Source: Mucilaginibacter myungsuensis (GTDB lineage Bacteria > Bacteroidota > Bacteroidia > Sphingobacteriales > Sphingobacteriaceae). From it: a stretch of DNA of 64,000 nucleotides. The translations under genes and the position numbers were made by a program. Positions within the stretch are counted from its first letter, which is position 1. Every line of letters begins with the position of its first letter. This document shows, in pieces, positions 7,693 to 16,430 of the stretch. The DNA is taken from positions 266,899 through 330,898 of the forward strand of contig NZ_JADFFL010000006.1 in the NCBI RefSeq assembly GCF_015222005.1, read 5' to 3'. The notes below the pieces were generated by a model that saw only the letters and a list, made by a program, of their open reading frames with translations, made no database searches and was not told the DNA's origin.

Positions 7693-8949
7693 TTAGCGAT
7701 AGAAATAAATATTATTGATCATAGACACACCGCTGGTGGTCTCGAAGGCATTACGCACACTTTCAGGTGTGCGGGTGCCCCAAACGGTCCACATCAAACC
7801 TTGCGAGTTGCGGATAGACCAGGCCTGGGCAGCGTTGGCATCCAGCCATGCGCCGTAGTTTGTTCGGGTGCCGGTGTTCTTCACAAATCTGCAAGCCCAC
7901 CTTGCAAAAATGCCTTTCATACCTTGGGTGTCGGGGATGCCATTTTCATCTTTTAAGATGCCGCCGGATGTGATGCACATGTTACTGCGTGCATAATCCA
8001 TTGCTTTGGTGCCCATAGCCAGGTAATTTACAGCGGGGTAATCAGCCCTAAGCAGGTCGCAAGCGCCGATGAATGTGCCCTGGGTGTAGGACAATGGTCC
8101 TTCGGTAATCGTACCCGCGGCGTTTATCGCGCCTTTTACTTCGCCGGTAGATGCCACATATAAGCGGCTTACCATCCAATCCATGATCAGTTTGGCTTTG
8201 TTTTTATAGGCAACATCACCGGTGGCTTGGTATAACAACATAGCGCAGATCACCGCAGGTGCGTTTACGCAAGTGTTTTTGGTTTGATTAGCGGTTGTCC
8301 ACCACAGGCCGCCGCCTAATGATGAAGTATTCCAAGCGCGGTTCCACATCATGTTAAAGTTGTTTTTGGCCATGTCCAGCATACCACCGTCGTTAGTGAT
8401 CTTGAACGCGCGCACGCACATCAAGGCTCCCCAAACAATGTCGTCGTTATATATATTGTTGCTCCATAGCAGGCCGTAGCCGTCGCGCACGCCGTTATAT
8501 AAGTAAACGATCTTGTTCTTCAGGTCGGTGCTTGGGTTTATGGCGTAAGCATCTATCAGGGTTTCGATAGCCTCTTGCTGTGTCCAAAAATCCATGCGGC
8601 CGGTGTGGTTATCATCCTTCCAATAATAGGCTTTGTAGGATGGTCCATAAGTGCCATACTGATTATAAAAGTGGTTATTGTAAACCTGCATGGCCACCAG
8701 GGCCTCGGCTTTAGTGGGGGTTGGCGGGGCAGCGTTCACCCTTAATTCAGGCCCGGTGACCGTAGCAGTAGCGTTGGCAGGTTGTTCGGTGGTAATAGAC
8801 TGTTCTTTTTTACAGCCCGACATTAAGGCACTGAAGCCTAATGCCGAAATGATGATGAGTTTTTTGTTTTGATGTAACAATTGTTGCAGCACGCTTGGAT
8901 AAAAAGGTACCGTAGTGGTGTTGGTGTTGTTTCTCATAATAATGCACAA
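7693..8949 (-). CDS. GH76-family alpha-1,6-mannanase-like lipoprotein
   Basis: A 418-residue protein with a lipoprotein signal, LGFSALMSGC (lipobox Cys46 counted from the ATG at 8949), so it is probably anchored in the outer membrane. The body has the GH76 (alpha/alpha)6 features: the catalytic aspartate pair in NIYNDDIVWGAL (Asp169-Asp170), LGGGLWW near 210, and WMVSRLY. GH76 enzymes cut alpha-1,6-mannan backbones such as fungal cell-wall mannan. A second in-frame ATG at 8937 could be the true start. The stretch of about 30 residues before the hydrophobic core is unusually long for a lipoprotein signal. Confidence 0.82.
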   Translation of the reverse strand: MCIIMRNNTNTTTVPFYPSVLQQLLHQNKKLIIISALGFSALMSGCKKEQSITTEQPANATATVTGPELRVNAAPPTPTKAEALVAMQVYNNHFYNQYGTYGPSYKAYYWKDDNHTGRMDFWTQQEAIETLIDAYAINPSTDLKNKIVYLYNGVRDGYGLLWSNNIYNDDIVWGALMCVRAFKITNDGGMLDMAKNNFNMMWNRAWNTSSLGGGLWWTTANQTKNTCVNAPAVICAMLLYQATGDVAYKNKAKLIMDWMVSRLYVASTGEVKGAINAAGTITEGPLSYTQGTFIGACDLLRADYPAVNYLAMGTKAMDYARSNMCITSGGILKDENGIPDTQGMKGIFARWACRFVKNTGTRTNYGAWLDANAAQAWSIRNSQGLMWTVWGTRTPESVRNAFETTSGVSMINNIYFYR

Positions 8950-9181
8950 AAAATTAAAATTTGGTTATATAGGTTTATGCTCGTTCGGTTTAGCGACAAG
9001 GCAAGGGGAGAACAGGAAGCGGCTAATACTATTTATAACCCCGGCTATGCGGACGTGGTCATGAACAGAGAAATATAATTGGTAGTTGTTTGTACGTAAT
9101 TGCGTTGCAATTAGTTATGGTAAAAGGGCTTCTACCATAAAGCATGACGGCTACATACTGGTTTACAACAGCATGCAGCTA

Positions 9182-9228
9182 AAACAGCAAACCGCGAGCT
9201 GTGTATCAACTATCGCGGTCTACTGTTT
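9182..9228 (-). terminator. Hairpin downstream of the DUF2059 gene
   Basis: Stem ACCGCGA (9191-9197) with TCGCGGT (9213-9219), extended by AAACAG/CTGTTT. On the minus strand it is followed by a T-run. The rest of 8950-9250 shows only a small TATGGTA/TACCATA hairpin near 9115-9140 and no gene. Confidence 0.65.
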
Positions 9229-9250
9229 GAATTTTTAATGAATCCCGATC

Positions 9251-9724
9251 TTATTGCATCGCGTCCATCATCAGTTGCTGCAACTCGGCCTGATGATCAG
9301 CAACAGCCTTTTGACTTAGTGCCATCGTAGTTTGCAGAATGATCGGTGTTTTTGCCTGGAATTTGATGCCTATCGGACTTTTATAAAATGCGGTCAATTC
9401 TTTTAGTTCTGCTACGGTAAACTCACGTGCGTAAACCTGGCAAAGATCTGGTTTCATGATCTCCCACGTTACATATTTGCCTAAAAAGGTGGTCATTGCC
9501 TGGGTAAACTTAGCACGCTTCTCTTGAGGAATATTCGCTAATGCCTGGGTCATGCCGGCAGCGGCACTTTTTTCAAATTGCTCTTTTCCGCCTGATGCGA
9601 TCAGCATTTCTTCGGCAGCTTTTAATGCCGGCGAAGGTGCAGGCTGGGTGGTTTGCGCTTTAATGTCGCTAAAACTTAACGCAACAATACCCGCGATAAG
9701 GGCGATAGATGTTCTCAATTTCAT
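9251..9724 (-). CDS. DUF2059-domain exported protein
   Basis: A 157-residue protein starting at the ATG at 9722-9724 (MKLRTSIALIAGIVALSFS, a signal peptide). An upstream in-frame extension would disrupt the signal and overlap the previous gene. The mature part has the DUF2059 pattern: an acidic helical N-part, then EFTVAELKELTAFYKSPIGIKF, whose F-Y-x-S-P-x-G-x-K signature is typical, and a helical end. The biochemical role of DUF2059 is unknown. It starts 11 bases after the stop of the NagX-like gene, so the two are probably one operon. Confidence 0.8.
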   Translation of the reverse strand: MKLRTSIALIAGIVALSFSDIKAQTTQPAPSPALKAAEEMLIASGGKEQFEKSAAAGMTQALANIPQEKRAKFTQAMTTFLGKYVTWEIMKPDLCQVYAREFTVAELKELTAFYKSPIGIKFQAKTPIILQTTMALSQKAVADHQAELQQLMMDAMQ

Positions 9725-9735
9725 TTTGGTAGTGT

Positions 9736-10869
9736 TTAAACTTTGATGTAGATCTTCTTTTTGTAAAGATAGTATAACGGCAGCCAACAAATGGCCACAT
9801 AAATGATAGCCCGTATCAATGACGCGTTGTAAGGCGTAAAATGCGGTGCGATCAAATTTTTATAAAGCCATTTGGTGTTACCAACGTCGGCAATTGGTAT
9901 CAGATCGATAAGGCCTTGCATGATGCCGCTGAGGACATAGGCTAATATGGCGTTCACGCCAAAAACAACAAAAAACCATAGTCCTTTTTTGTGGCCTTGC
10001 ACATCTATCAACCAATAGCATAATGCGAGTGCAATAGTAGCCAAGCCGCCGGTGTAAAGCACAAAGGAGCTTGTCCACAATGCCTTATTGATGGGGAAGA
10101 AAAGATCCCAGCCCAAGCCAATTACCACGGCTGTTACACCGTAAACAAACAGCCAGGTCACTTTGGCGGCGCTGTCCTTGTCAGCGCGTTTTAGCCAGCT
10201 ACCTACGCGGATGCCGAATAAACCTGTACCTAATGCAGGCAGGGTACCTAACAAACCTTCAGGATCCCAGGTAACGGCTTGTTTCCAAAGATGGTCGGTG
10301 GTCAACAGTGTACGGTCTAACCAGGCGCCGATGTTGGTATCCGGGTTAAGGTTGGCGGGGTTACCATCGGGGACAGGAATAAATGTCATGATCATATAGT
10401 AACCTACCAATGAGCCGGCAAGCACCACATCCCGTGTTTTTTGCGAACATTTGATGTACAGGATACTGCAGATAAAGAATACCAGTGCGATCCGTTGTAA
10501 CACTCCGGGGAAACGGAGGTGAGTGATGTTCCACCAAAGCGGATCGTGATGGTAGAACAATTGGATACCCCAACTGATCAGGACGAGCCAAAGCGCGCGC
10601 CTGGCAGCTCCCCATATCATTTTACCATGATTAACCGGATCGGCGGCTTTGTTCTCCATAGAAAACACTGTCGATACGCCAACAATAAATACAAAGAATG
10701 GAAAGATCAGATCTGTAGGCGTACAGCCATTCCAGGCGGCATGCTCTAAAGGCGCATAAATGTGGCCCCAATCGCCGGGATTGTTGACCAGGGTCATAGC
10801 CGCCATGGTAATACCACGGAAGACATCGAGGGAGAGTAGTCTTGAGTTCTGAGTTTGGAGTTCGGCCAT
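9736..10869 (-). CDS. NagX-like / DUF5009 membrane acyltransferase (heparan-alpha-glucosaminide N-acetyltransferase family)
   Basis: A 377-residue inner-membrane protein with about ten hydrophobic segments. Family signatures are RLLSLDVFRGITMAAM at 9-24, NNPGDWGHIY, WNGCTPTDLIFPFFVFIVG at 47-65, and LRFPGVLQRIAL. Relatives (HGSNAT in animals, NagX in bacteria) move acetyl groups across membranes onto amino sugars or are linked to N-acetylglucosamine use. The nagB fusion and anmK elsewhere in the window fit amino-sugar metabolism, but the substrate here is inferred only. Confidence 0.82.
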   Translation of the reverse strand: MAELQTQNSRLLSLDVFRGITMAAMTLVNNPGDWGHIYAPLEHAAWNGCTPTDLIFPFFVFIVGVSTVFSMENKAADPVNHGKMIWGAARRALWLVLISWGIQLFYHHDPLWWNITHLRFPGVLQRIALVFFICSILYIKCSQKTRDVVLAGSLVGYYMIMTFIPVPDGNPANLNPDTNIGAWLDRTLLTTDHLWKQAVTWDPEGLLGTLPALGTGLFGIRVGSWLKRADKDSAAKVTWLFVYGVTAVVIGLGWDLFFPINKALWTSSFVLYTGGLATIALALCYWLIDVQGHKKGLWFFVVFGVNAILAYVLSGIMQGLIDLIPIADVGNTKWLYKNLIAPHFTPYNASLIRAIIYVAICWLPLYYLYKKKIYIKV

Positions 10870-10948
10870 TGGTTTACGATCAGTAAAGCTGACAGCAATT
10901 TATAGAAAATAAGCCGAACATCACAAAATGGTCGATCCCAAATACGAA

Positions 10949-11004
10949 GCGACCCTTGATATCCGGACATTCGCTAAGCTGAACATTCGGATATCAAGGG
11001 TCGC
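10949..11004. terminator. 17-base-pair hairpin downstream of the outer-membrane barrel gene
   Basis: Perfect arms at 10949-10965 (GCGACCCTTGATATCCG) and 10988-11004, with a 22-base loop. There is no clear U-run. It probably ends the minus-strand transcript of the barrel gene before the NagX-like gene begins. Confidence 0.6.
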
Positions 11005-11030
11005 GTATTGGACCGTAACAACGTAATTTT

Positions 11031-13592
11031 TTACTTCACCGGAGGTACAACGACAGGTGGCTTAGCGCCCGCTGCCGCACCTGCTCCGCCACCGTTAATG
11101 GTTCCCTGAGTACCGCCGCCCATGCCGTCGCCGCCATCGCCGCCGCCCATATCGTCGCCCATGCCGCGGTTCTTTTTCTTATCCGGAGCTGGTGTCGAAC
11201 CAAAACGGTACGACAGCGTGAACGTGAACGTACGGCTTTGCCAGCGTCTGCTCGATTCTTGCATGTAACGGATAGTAGATAGATTATCCTCGATAGTAGA
11301 ACCAAAACGACGGGTATTGAACGCGTCGCGCACGTTGCCGCTCAGGCTTACGGTTTTGGTCACATCATATTTAACACCTGCATCCAGGCCATACATGGCT
11401 TTCATGCGGCCCTGGCTCATTACCTGTGGCGCGTTGTAATCACCACGTAATTGGATACCCAATGCTTTGGTCGGTTTGTAATTACCCGTCAGGTTGGCAT
11501 TCCACGCAAAGCCCGATGATGACGGCAAGTTATATTCAGGCGCGGCATTCAACTGTCGGTAGAACGAGTTAAAGTTAGCGGTCACGTCAAAATTGTTGGT
11601 CGCATTTACTTTGGCGATCAGCTCGAAACCACTGTTTTGCGAGCGCGAGATATTTTTAAAGGTCATCACCGTGATCTGGTCTGTCAATGGCTGGCGGATC
11701 ATTTGGATATTCTCGTTGGTCAGCCTGTGGTAAACCGACGATGTTAAGGTCAACGCTTTCCAGTAGTTGATATAGCTTAACTCAAATGAGTGCGTATCCT
11801 CGGGACGTAATCCCGGCGTACCTTGGAAATAGTTGAACGGATCGCTCCTGTCTTGGAATGGGTTGATCTGCCTGTCGCGCGGGCGGCTTACCCTACGGGT
11901 ATAGCTTAATTGCAGGGTCTGGTTCTCACTCAGCTTATCGCTTAGGAACAAGCTTGGATAAACCCTAAAGTAATTCTGGTTGTTACGTACACCACCATTC
12001 TCACGCAATAATGTATTGATATAAACCTGCTCGGCACGCACGCCTAATTGCACACCAAAATTGCCGAATTGCTGCTGATAGTTGCTGTAAACGGCGTGCA
12101 CTTGCTCACGATATATAAAATGGTTGGTCAGGTCATTATTTACAAAATAACCTTTGGTAGCCGGGTTTAAAGATGATACATCATTATTGCTGTAGTTGTT
12201 GGCGATAGTGCTACGGTATCCGGCCTCAAATTTACGGCCGTTCTCTAAAGGTAAGGTCAGATCTGCCTGAAGGTTGAGATTGTCGCCGTTGCCGCCGTTC
12301 TGGTTGAACTGGCCGCCAATTGAATCGAGCATGCCCAATGAATATTTCTCTAAGGACAAAAAGTCGTTAGCTGATTCTTTACCATGCGAGTAGCCAATAT
12401 TAGCCGTAAACTCCTGACCTTGTTTTTTAAATTTCCTGCTAAAATCAAGGTTATAATCGTTATTGTAATTACCTGTAGCGCGGGATGTGCTATTCTGCAT
12501 CGTCTGCTGGTTTTGCGTGCCCAGGCTATTGTAAATGCTGGTGAGGCCGCCCTGAAAGCGATCGCGGTTACGCAAGTTAAAGTTACCGCTGATGCCTAAG
12601 GTGGTTTGCTCATTAAGGTTGATATCAATGCCGGTACGGATATTACCACCACGCTGACCGAAGCTTTGGTTATTGCTTTGGTTCAGGAACAGCAGGTCGC
12701 CCGGGCGATAAGTTGTACGGTTGGTAAAACCATTACCCTCCCTGTCGCCGCGGCGGTAGCTGTAGTTACCGTACACATTAATTTTAGATGTTTGGTAAGC
12801 CAGATTAAGGTTGCCATTGTACGTGTTATAGTTACCACCCGTCATAGATGCCGAACCGTTGAAACCTAAGCGGGCATTCTTTTTAAGGATGATATTGATG
12901 ATACCCGATTGCCCCTCCGCGTCGAATTTAGACGACGGGTTGGTGATCAGCTCGATATTCTCGATAGCGCTGGCCGGGATAGATTGCAGGATATCGGCCA
13001 CATTGGCGCCTGTTAATGCCGAAGGTTTACCATTGATCAGCACGCGCACGTTGCCCGATCCGCGCAGGTTAAGGTTGCCATCCACATCAACCTGAACCGA
13101 TGGTACGTTGCTCAGCAGGTCGGTCGCCGATCCGCCCTGGCTTACCAAACTTTGGTCAACGGCAAAGGTCTTACGGTCGATACCTAATTTGATATTGCTT
13201 TTTTGCGATGTAACGGCCACCTCTTTTAGCAGGCCTTTACCTACGATCATTTTGATAATGCCGACAGCGAAAACGCGCTTGGTAGCATCGATCGTAAAAC
13301 CATCTTTATTAACAGTGGCGTAGCCCACGTAGGTAGCACGAAGAGTATAAGCTCCATCGGGCATATTGTCCAGCTTAAAGTTGCCGTCCATATCGGTCTG
13401 GATGCTTTTGGCGGCCAGGTTATCACTTTTTTTAATAAGCGATACGGTAGCAAAAGCCAACGGCTGGGCGTTGGCGCTGTCTATCAGTTTACCCGTTACC
13501 GAGCCTTTGCCGGCCGGTTGCTGGGCGAATGTGTTTGTAGCAGATAGTAAAATAATAACCAGTAGAAGGTTCAGGAACCTGTAAATTTTCAT
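11031..13592 (-). CDS. Outer-membrane beta-barrel protein (TonB-receptor-like, carboxypeptidase regulatory-like N-domain)
   Basis: An 853-residue exported protein. Order: signal peptide (about 1-23), a carboxypeptidase-like regulatory domain opening GSVTGKLIDSANAQPLAFATV (about 29-110), a plug-like region with LLSNVPSVQVDVDGNLNLRG and ITNPSSKFDAEGQSGIINI (about 150-235), then a large beta-barrel ending in FTFTLSYRFG. Beyond the last strand is a tail of about 50 residues rich in Gly, Asp and Pro. No TonB box is evident. It is a paralogue of the 824-residue protein at 51579-54053. The cargo is unknown. Confidence 0.85.
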   Translation of the reverse strand: MKIYRFLNLLLVIILLSATNTFAQQPAGKGSVTGKLIDSANAQPLAFATVSLIKKSDNLAAKSIQTDMDGNFKLDNMPDGAYTLRATYVGYATVNKDGFTIDATKRVFAVGIIKMIVGKGLLKEVAVTSQKSNIKLGIDRKTFAVDQSLVSQGGSATDLLSNVPSVQVDVDGNLNLRGSGNVRVLINGKPSALTGANVADILQSIPASAIENIELITNPSSKFDAEGQSGIINIILKKNARLGFNGSASMTGGNYNTYNGNLNLAYQTSKINVYGNYSYRRGDREGNGFTNRTTYRPGDLLFLNQSNNQSFGQRGGNIRTGIDINLNEQTTLGISGNFNLRNRDRFQGGLTSIYNSLGTQNQQTMQNSTSRATGNYNNDYNLDFSRKFKKQGQEFTANIGYSHGKESANDFLSLEKYSLGMLDSIGGQFNQNGGNGDNLNLQADLTLPLENGRKFEAGYRSTIANNYSNNDVSSLNPATKGYFVNNDLTNHFIYREQVHAVYSNYQQQFGNFGVQLGVRAEQVYINTLLRENGGVRNNQNYFRVYPSLFLSDKLSENQTLQLSYTRRVSRPRDRQINPFQDRSDPFNYFQGTPGLRPEDTHSFELSYINYWKALTLTSSVYHRLTNENIQMIRQPLTDQITVMTFKNISRSQNSGFELIAKVNATNNFDVTANFNSFYRQLNAAPEYNLPSSSGFAWNANLTGNYKPTKALGIQLRGDYNAPQVMSQGRMKAMYGLDAGVKYDVTKTVSLSGNVRDAFNTRRFGSTIEDNLSTIRYMQESSRRWQSRTFTFTLSYRFGSTPAPDKKKNRGMGDDMGGGDGGDGMGGGTQGTINGGGAGAAAGAKPPVVVPPVK

Positions 13593-13654
13593 CCGGCAAA
13601 GGTCAGTTTTTGCAGGCGATCGTGGTATAGGCTTTCTGTAACTTTATTGATAAG

Positions 13655-13696
13655 CAAAAAAGCCGGACGATATTCTGACAATACCGCCCGGCTTTT
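13655..13696 (-). terminator. Hairpin between the thioredoxin-fold and barrel genes
   Basis: AAAAAGCCGG pairs with CCGGCTTTT across a loop of about 20 bases. It lies upstream of the barrel gene on the minus strand, or acts bidirectionally. The A/T-rich flanks fit an intrinsic terminator. Confidence 0.6.
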
Positions 13697-13718
13697 GGGG
13701 ATGCGTAGTAAGGGCTGC

Positions 13719-14240
13719 TTACTTCAACTTCTTCAATGCCGCTAAGATCTCTTCGGTCTTGGTCACTTTATCAAATGCCTTTACCCACTTGCGGTTGCTG
13801 TCATACAAAGCAAGGTAAGGGGTAGTATCTATCTCGTAATAACGCTGCACCACGCCTGTATAACCTTCGGTACCAATGGTGAAGTTAGGGTGTTTCTTCA
13901 GGTCAAAATCGCGCTTAAATATCTTGATGGCGCGGATATCGTGATTGTTAGACCAGGTGATCATCACTACCTGTATCCCTGCCAGCTCTTTCAGCTTTGG
14001 CTGCATCTCGTACATCATTTTTAAGCAATGGCTGCAATCTGGCGCAAAATAGATCAGCACTACCGGCTTGCCTTTGGCCAGGTTGGCAGGTGTTTTCCAA
14101 ACGCTGTCGGTGGTCAGGATCTTGTAGTTAGGGATCGGCTTTGGTTTTGGGGCAGTACCAGTTCCGGCACCGGCCTCTTTAGTAGCGTAACCTAATGTCG
14201 CGGTAAGTACAAATGATAATAATACCAGTAGTTTTTTCAT
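13719..14240 (-). CDS. Exported thiol-disulfide oxidoreductase (TlpA/redoxin-like)
   Basis: A 173-residue periplasmic thioredoxin-fold protein with a signal peptide (LLVLLSFVLTATLGYA). The active site is PDCSHC (Cys69, Cys72) after GKPVVLIYFA. A cis-proline region, IDTTPYLALYD, follows near residue 140. It should reduce or isomerise protein disulfides, or support cytochrome maturation. A di-haem peroxidase is encoded 2 kb away but not in the same transcript. It starts 38 bases after the Gfo/Idh/MocA gene on the same strand. Confidence 0.85.
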   Translation of the reverse strand: MKKLLVLLSFVLTATLGYATKEAGAGTGTAPKPKPIPNYKILTTDSVWKTPANLAKGKPVVLIYFAPDCSHCLKMMYEMQPKLKELAGIQVVMITWSNNHDIRAIKIFKRDFDLKKHPNFTIGTEGYTGVVQRYYEIDTTPYLALYDSNRKWVKAFDKVTKTEEILAALKKLK

Positions 14241-14278
14241 ATCAGGGTTTTGAGTTCTTTTGTTCGTATTGGTTTAAT

Positions 14279-15295
14279 TTATGCCTCCAGCATTTCCATC
14301 TGCCACATAATATGCTCTTCGGTTATCGGGAATAACGCGTTTTCGCGAATGGTATGATAAGCGGCCTCAAATAAATGTGTGTAATCGCCTTTAGGGGCTG
14401 TCAACCTGCTCGACTTAGTTTTAGCGTCCATGTCAGCCTCGGTCAAAACACCCTCGCTGCCGGGATGTTCAATGCCATAACTCGCATCGGTCGGTGGGAC
14501 GTTCTTGTCCAGCAATTCCTCTTGGATATCCGTCCGGCTCTTGATAAAGCTGCCCAAACTACCGTGGATCACGAAAGATGGCAGCGGTTGCGCGATCAGC
14601 CAGCCTGCCGAAAGGAATACGTTTATCTGATGCGGGAAGGTTAAATGGAAACTAAAATAATCTGTAACCGTTGAGTTTTCGCGGTGCGATGCCTCGGTCT
14701 TGGTCCAGGTCAGCGGCTTGCCGAACAGGCTGATCATCTGATCGATCAGGTGCGGGGCAAGGTCATAAGTAATACCTGCCGATGTAAGGCTGGCATCCTC
14801 TTTAAATTTCTTTACGCTAATGGTTGGGCGGTAACGATCGTACCGGCAATTGATCTCGATCAGGCGACCAAGCTTGCCGCTCTCTATCACTTCTTTCACC
14901 GACAGGAAATCACTGTCCCAACGGCGGTTCTGGAAAACCAGGTAGTGCTTGCCTACCCTGCGGGCCAGATCATACAGTTCCTGCACCTCGGCAACGGTGG
15001 CACCGGCGGGCTTTTCGGTTAGCACGTGTTTACCTGCCAGCAGGGCACGTTTAGACAGATCATAATGCGTATTATTAGGCGTGTTGACGATGATGAACTC
15101 AATCTCGGGGTCGTTCAATAACTCCTCGGTACTGTCATAGCTTAGCACATCGGGGTAGTGCCCTTGTGCTACTTTTTTAGTACGCTCCACAATAGCTTTC
15201 AACTGAAAGCCCGGGTGCGCGTGAACAAAAGGTGCATGAAATAAACGGCCCGACATGCCGAAGGCCAATAATCCGGTTACGATAGGTGCTGCCAT
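14279..15295 (-). CDS. Gfo/Idh/MocA-family NAD(P)-dependent oxidoreductase
   Basis: A 338-residue cytosolic dehydrogenase. The N-terminal Rossmann fold starts with TGLLAFGMSGRLFH (a G-x-G-x-x-G variant), and the hallmark TEKP lies at 93-96. A C-terminal alpha/beta substrate domain contains SAGITYDLAPHLIDQ, where the His after DLAP is in the usual catalytic region. The architecture resembles scyllo-inositol and related sugar dehydrogenases (IolU/YdgJ type). The substrate cannot be fixed from sequence. An intrinsic terminator-like hairpin lies upstream (15343-15382), so it begins its own transcript and may carry the thioredoxin-fold gene. Confidence 0.85.
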   Translation of the reverse strand: MAAPIVTGLLAFGMSGRLFHAPFVHAHPGFQLKAIVERTKKVAQGHYPDVLSYDSTEELLNDPEIEFIIVNTPNNTHYDLSKRALLAGKHVLTEKPAGATVAEVQELYDLARRVGKHYLVFQNRRWDSDFLSVKEVIESGKLGRLIEINCRYDRYRPTISVKKFKEDASLTSAGITYDLAPHLIDQMISLFGKPLTWTKTEASHRENSTVTDYFSFHLTFPHQINVFLSAGWLIAQPLPSFVIHGSLGSFIKSRTDIQEELLDKNVPPTDASYGIEHPGSEGVLTEADMDAKTKSSRLTAPKGDYTHLFEAAYHTIRENALFPITEEHIMWQMEMLEA

Positions 15296-15342
15296 AGATG
15301 TGCAATTATACGATTTTACCTATCTACTGTAAAGCCCCATAA

Positions 15343-15382
15343 AAAGAAAACGGGGCACCTCTTTCAAAGCGCCCCGTTCTTA
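15343..15382 (-). terminator. Intrinsic terminator of the DUF4142 gene
   Basis: AAGAAAACGGGGC (15343-15355) pairs with GCCCCGTTCTT (15371-15381). On the minus strand the stem is followed by a T-rich stretch. Confidence 0.75.
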
Positions 15383-15400
15383 AGGTATAGACTGGTATTA

Positions 15401-16000
15401 CTATTTGTTAAGATACTGGTTGATACCGGCAATGTGCTCGGTATGCATCTTTAGCGTAGGCAAGGTTTTATCTACAAATGCTTTAAGATCCGGATCTTTA
15501 GCAACAGTGGCTTGATGCTCGAACATCTTCACAGTTTTCTCGTGGTCTTTTACCATTGCGTCCGCGTAAGCCTTGTCAAAATCGTTGCCCATTTTTTTGG
15601 CCATGTCGTCGGCTTCTTTTTGTTTATCCTCACTTACCGTAGCAGGCAGGGTGATGTTTTTAGCTTTAGCCAAAGCCATCAATTCCTCGTTAGCCTTCCC
15701 GTGATCAGCGATCATCATATTGGCAAACTCTTTTACCTGTGCGTTGGCTGATTTTTGCAGGGCCAATTTAGCCAGCGCAACTTCGGCCATGCCGCCATTA
15801 GCAGCATCTACAGCAAACTTTGCGTCGCTTTCTTCTACAGTTATACCCGGGTTAGTGCCGGCGCTGTCAGCCATTGCCGATGTATCTGCTTTAGCCTCAT
15901 TCGCACTATCAGCCTTATCTGTGGTGGTTGATGAACCTCCGCAACCTTGTATCATCCAGGCGGCGGCAAGCATTGTCATTAAGTAGGTGATCTTTTTCAT
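15401..16000 (-). CDS. DUF4142 lipoprotein
   Basis: A 199-residue lipoprotein (lipobox WMIQGC, Cys20) with a low-complexity Ala/Asp/Ser linker at about 24-50. A ferritin-like four-helix DUF4142 domain follows. Its pattern is visible as FAVDAANGGMAEVALAKLA, VKEFANMMIADHGKANEEL and MVKDHEKTVKMFEHQA. DUF4142 proteins are periplasmic or envelope proteins of unknown activity, often linked to stress. The His and Glu/Asp residues in the helices could bind metal, but that is speculation. It is flanked by an intrinsic terminator and appears monocistronic. Confidence 0.85.
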   Translation of the reverse strand: MKKITYLMTMLAAAWMIQGCGGSSTTTDKADSANEAKADTSAMADSAGTNPGITVEESDAKFAVDAANGGMAEVALAKLALQKSANAQVKEFANMMIADHGKANEELMALAKAKNITLPATVSEDKQKEADDMAKKMGNDFDKAYADAMVKDHEKTVKMFEHQATVAKDPDLKAFVDKTLPTLKMHTEHIAGINQYLNK

Positions 16001-16060
16001 CGTTAATGTTTGTTTGGTTTTTATTAACTACAAGTACAGATACCTAATGTTTTAATTAAA

Positions 16061-16402
16061 TTAGGGTTTGCTTTTCTTTGGCAACTGCTTACTTATCAAG
16101 GTTTGATAAGCACAGTTGATGGCATCAGCCAGCATATCTTCACGTACCAGATCAAAGTTAACAAAGGTGGACCCTTTTTTACCCCAGGCGTTAGGCACGG
16201 GATAAAAAGCCGAGCCATTATCGAACGAGCAGAACACATCCTGATCCGTCAGCGATAACTGCACCATGGCCAGCCCGTCGCTCTCGCGCAAGGTGGCGAA
16301 GATCTTGTTACGCCATCTAAAAGATGTTTTCTCAAAATGGGGTAGTTCTTCAACATCAGGATGAAAAAGCGCCAGGCGGCGAAAAGTTTCTGTATCGACC
16401 AT
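16061..16402 (-). CDS. MmcQ/YjbR-family protein
   Basis: A 113-residue cytosolic protein of the MmcQ/YjbR (CyaY-like fold) family. It has the usual length and the motifs FHPDVEELPHFEKTSFRWRN, where the phenylalanine/lysine context is typical, and FVNFDLVREDMLADAINCAY. Some members bind DNA; the function is otherwise unclear. The ATG at 16400-16402 is chosen over a TTG two codons upstream. A -7 box on the minus strand ends only a few bases before this ATG, so the message may be leaderless. Confidence 0.8.
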   Translation of the reverse strand: MVDTETFRRLALFHPDVEELPHFEKTSFRWRNKIFATLRESDGLAMVQLSLTDQDVFCSFDNGSAFYPVPNAWGKKGSTFVNFDLVREDMLADAINCAYQTLISKQLPKKSKP

Positions 16403-16405
16403 TAC

Positions 16406-16423
16406 CAAAGCTACTTATATTTG
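16406..16423. promoter_or_regulatory. Back-to-back divergent -7 promoter boxes
   Basis: TAGCTTTG on the minus strand (16406-16413) and TATATTTG on the plus strand (16416-16423) both match TAnnTTTG and are two bases apart. The first faces the YjbR-like ATG and the second faces the GTG of the peroxidase gene. Both predicted starts fall at or next to the start codons. Confidence 0.5.
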
Positions 16424-16430
16424 CAGGATA

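Noticed and set aside
8881..9078. 65-codon plus-strand frame overlapping the start of the GH76 gene
   Set aside because: Antisense to the lipoprotein signal region, no recognisable domain.
11031..13592. SusC-type receptor with a SusD partner
   Set aside because: There is no SusD-like lipoprotein gene next to it and no clear TonB box; the wider outer-membrane barrel family fits better.
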